DNA of 6,464 nucleotides from an uncultured Bacteroidales bacterium (GTDB lineage Bacteria > Bacteroidota > Bacteroidia > Bacteroidales > Marinilabiliaceae): positions 1 through 6,464 of the forward strand of contig CAKUVM010000069.1 of assembly GCA_934699135.1 (NCBI GenBank). The letters are read 5' to 3'. The notes beneath the pieces are model-generated. The model saw only the letters and a program-made list of their open reading frames with translations. It was not told the origin of the DNA and did no database searches. Of the stretch, positions 6,309 to 6,464 are shown one piece after another (the first letter of the stretch is position 1; every line of letters begins with the position of its first letter). Both the position numbers and the translations under genes were made by a program.

Positions 6309-6377
6309 AAAGAGGTGGTTCCCGCGGCGCAGGCGGCGGGTTTCGGCGCAAGGTCCGCGGCCTTGCCCCCTTTCTTT
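6309..6377 (+). promoter_or_regulatory. Potential structured 5' leader RNA (three-way junction) of the divergent gene
   Basis: Three helices can form in order. An outer stem pairs AAAGAGGTGG (6309-6318) with CCCTTTCTTT (6368-6377), with one mismatch and two G-U pairs. A second stem pairs CCCGC (6321-6325) with GCGGG (6336-6340). A third pairs GCAAGG (6348-6353) with CCTTGC (6361-6366) around a 7-base loop. The self-complementary hexamer CCGCGG occurs in the third loop (6355-6360) and again at 6322-6327, allowing an alternative or loop-mediated contact. The third hairpin followed by CCCCTTTCTTTATT also resembles a weak attenuator. I do not recognise a known riboswitch class. The pairings are drawn by hand, so function is inference. 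Confidence 0.35.
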
Positions 6378-6426
6378 ATTCCCACAACGTCGTCATTAAG
6401 GAAAGAATCAACTGTAATTATAACTG

Positions 6427-6464
6427 ATGAACATGAAACACCTATTGCTATTGTTGACGCTGGC
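6427..6464 (+). CDS. Start of an exported protein (signal peptide only; continues past window)
   Basis: The ATG at 6427 opens a frame with an in-frame TAA just upstream (6421-6423), so translation must begin here or at the second ATG, 6433. The visible residues, MNMKHLLLLLTLA, have a lysine followed by a leucine run, as in a signal peptide or lipoprotein leader, so the product probably goes to the periplasm, outer membrane or cell surface. The region before the start is AT-rich (GTAATTATAACTG) and lacks a Shine-Dalgarno sequence, as is usual for Bacteroidota. The gene is divergent from the minus-strand operon and has the long, possibly regulated leader described above. Nothing in these 12 codons identifies the mature protein. 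Confidence 0.65.
   Translation, partial: MNMKHLLLLLTL

Larger units (their letters stand above)
5729..6426. other. Divergent intergenic region without coding sequence
   Basis: About 700 bp lie between the start of the minus-strand operon and the start of the plus-strand gene at 6427. I see no credible gene here. The open frames are short or lack family sequence, and the longest (minus strand, 6188-6385) overlaps predicted promoter and leader elements. Base composition is mostly AT-rich from 5885 to 6300, with a sharp GC-rich patch at about 6317-6370. It carries the promoters of both transcription units and several dyad symmetries, listed separately. A small RNA gene cannot be excluded by eye. 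Confidence 0.75.

Noticed and set aside
6348..6380. Intrinsic terminator called from the GCAAGG/CCTTGC hairpin plus pyrimidine tail
   Set aside because: The stem is only 6 bp and the tail is CCCCTTTCTTTATT rather than a continuous T run, so it is kept as a possible attenuator within the leader, not annotated as a terminator.
6188..6385. Minus-strand 65-codon open frame in the intergenic region
   Set aside because: It spans the proximal -7 element and the GC-rich leader of the divergent gene, and its composition shows no protein-like pattern.
5882..6426. tRNA, CRISPR array or insertion-sequence end in the intergenic region
   Set aside because: No cloverleaf with a T-arm GTTC motif, no regularly spaced repeats and no terminal inverted repeat pair with a target duplication was seen.

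Overview
The window looks like a chromosomal segment of a Bacteroidota bacterium, most likely order Bacteroidales. Three things point there. The five complete proteins and the partial helicase resemble Bacteroidales versions of their families, including a DUF5063 protein. The candidate promoters fit the Bacteroides-type -7 element TAnnTTTG rather than a sigma-70 -10 box. Start codons mostly lack a Shine-Dalgarno sequence at normal spacing. Coding DNA is visibly GC-rich, while the one long intergenic region is mostly AT-rich. Genus cannot be fixed from this sequence.

Positions 1-5728 hold six tightly packed minus-strand genes. In transcription order (right to left) they are: an M20-family metallo-amidohydrolase (4532-5728), an FHS/FucP-type major facilitator transporter (3173-4516), a DUF5063 protein (2506-3180), a DEDDy 3'-5' exonuclease (1856-2509), an RlmI-type class I SAM-dependent rRNA methyltransferase (670-1842) and a DEAD-box RNA helicase cut by the left edge (1-655). 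Junctions are 15 bp, an 8-bp overlap, a 4-bp ATGA overlap, 13 bp and 14 bp, so one operon is likely. A candidate promoter lies at 5777-5784. The first two genes suggest uptake plus hydrolysis of small acylated compounds or peptides. The last four look like an RNA-metabolism module: nuclease, rRNA methyltransferase and helicase, with DUF5063 coupled to the nuclease.

Positions 5729-6426 are non-coding and separate the operon from a divergent plus-strand gene. This stretch holds the operon promoter, a small hairpin, a well-spaced rightward promoter candidate (6107-6137) followed by a perfect 12-bp palindrome, a second rightward -7 candidate (6290-6297), and a GC-rich segment (about 6317-6370) that can fold into a branched leader RNA. 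The divergent gene starts at 6427. Only 12 complete codons are visible, and they look like the beginning of a signal peptide.

No tRNA, rRNA, CRISPR array, insertion sequence or phage gene was seen. The window is mainly housekeeping. The parts most worth a second look are the structured leader and promoter region of the divergent gene, and the coupling of DUF5063 to RNA-processing genes.
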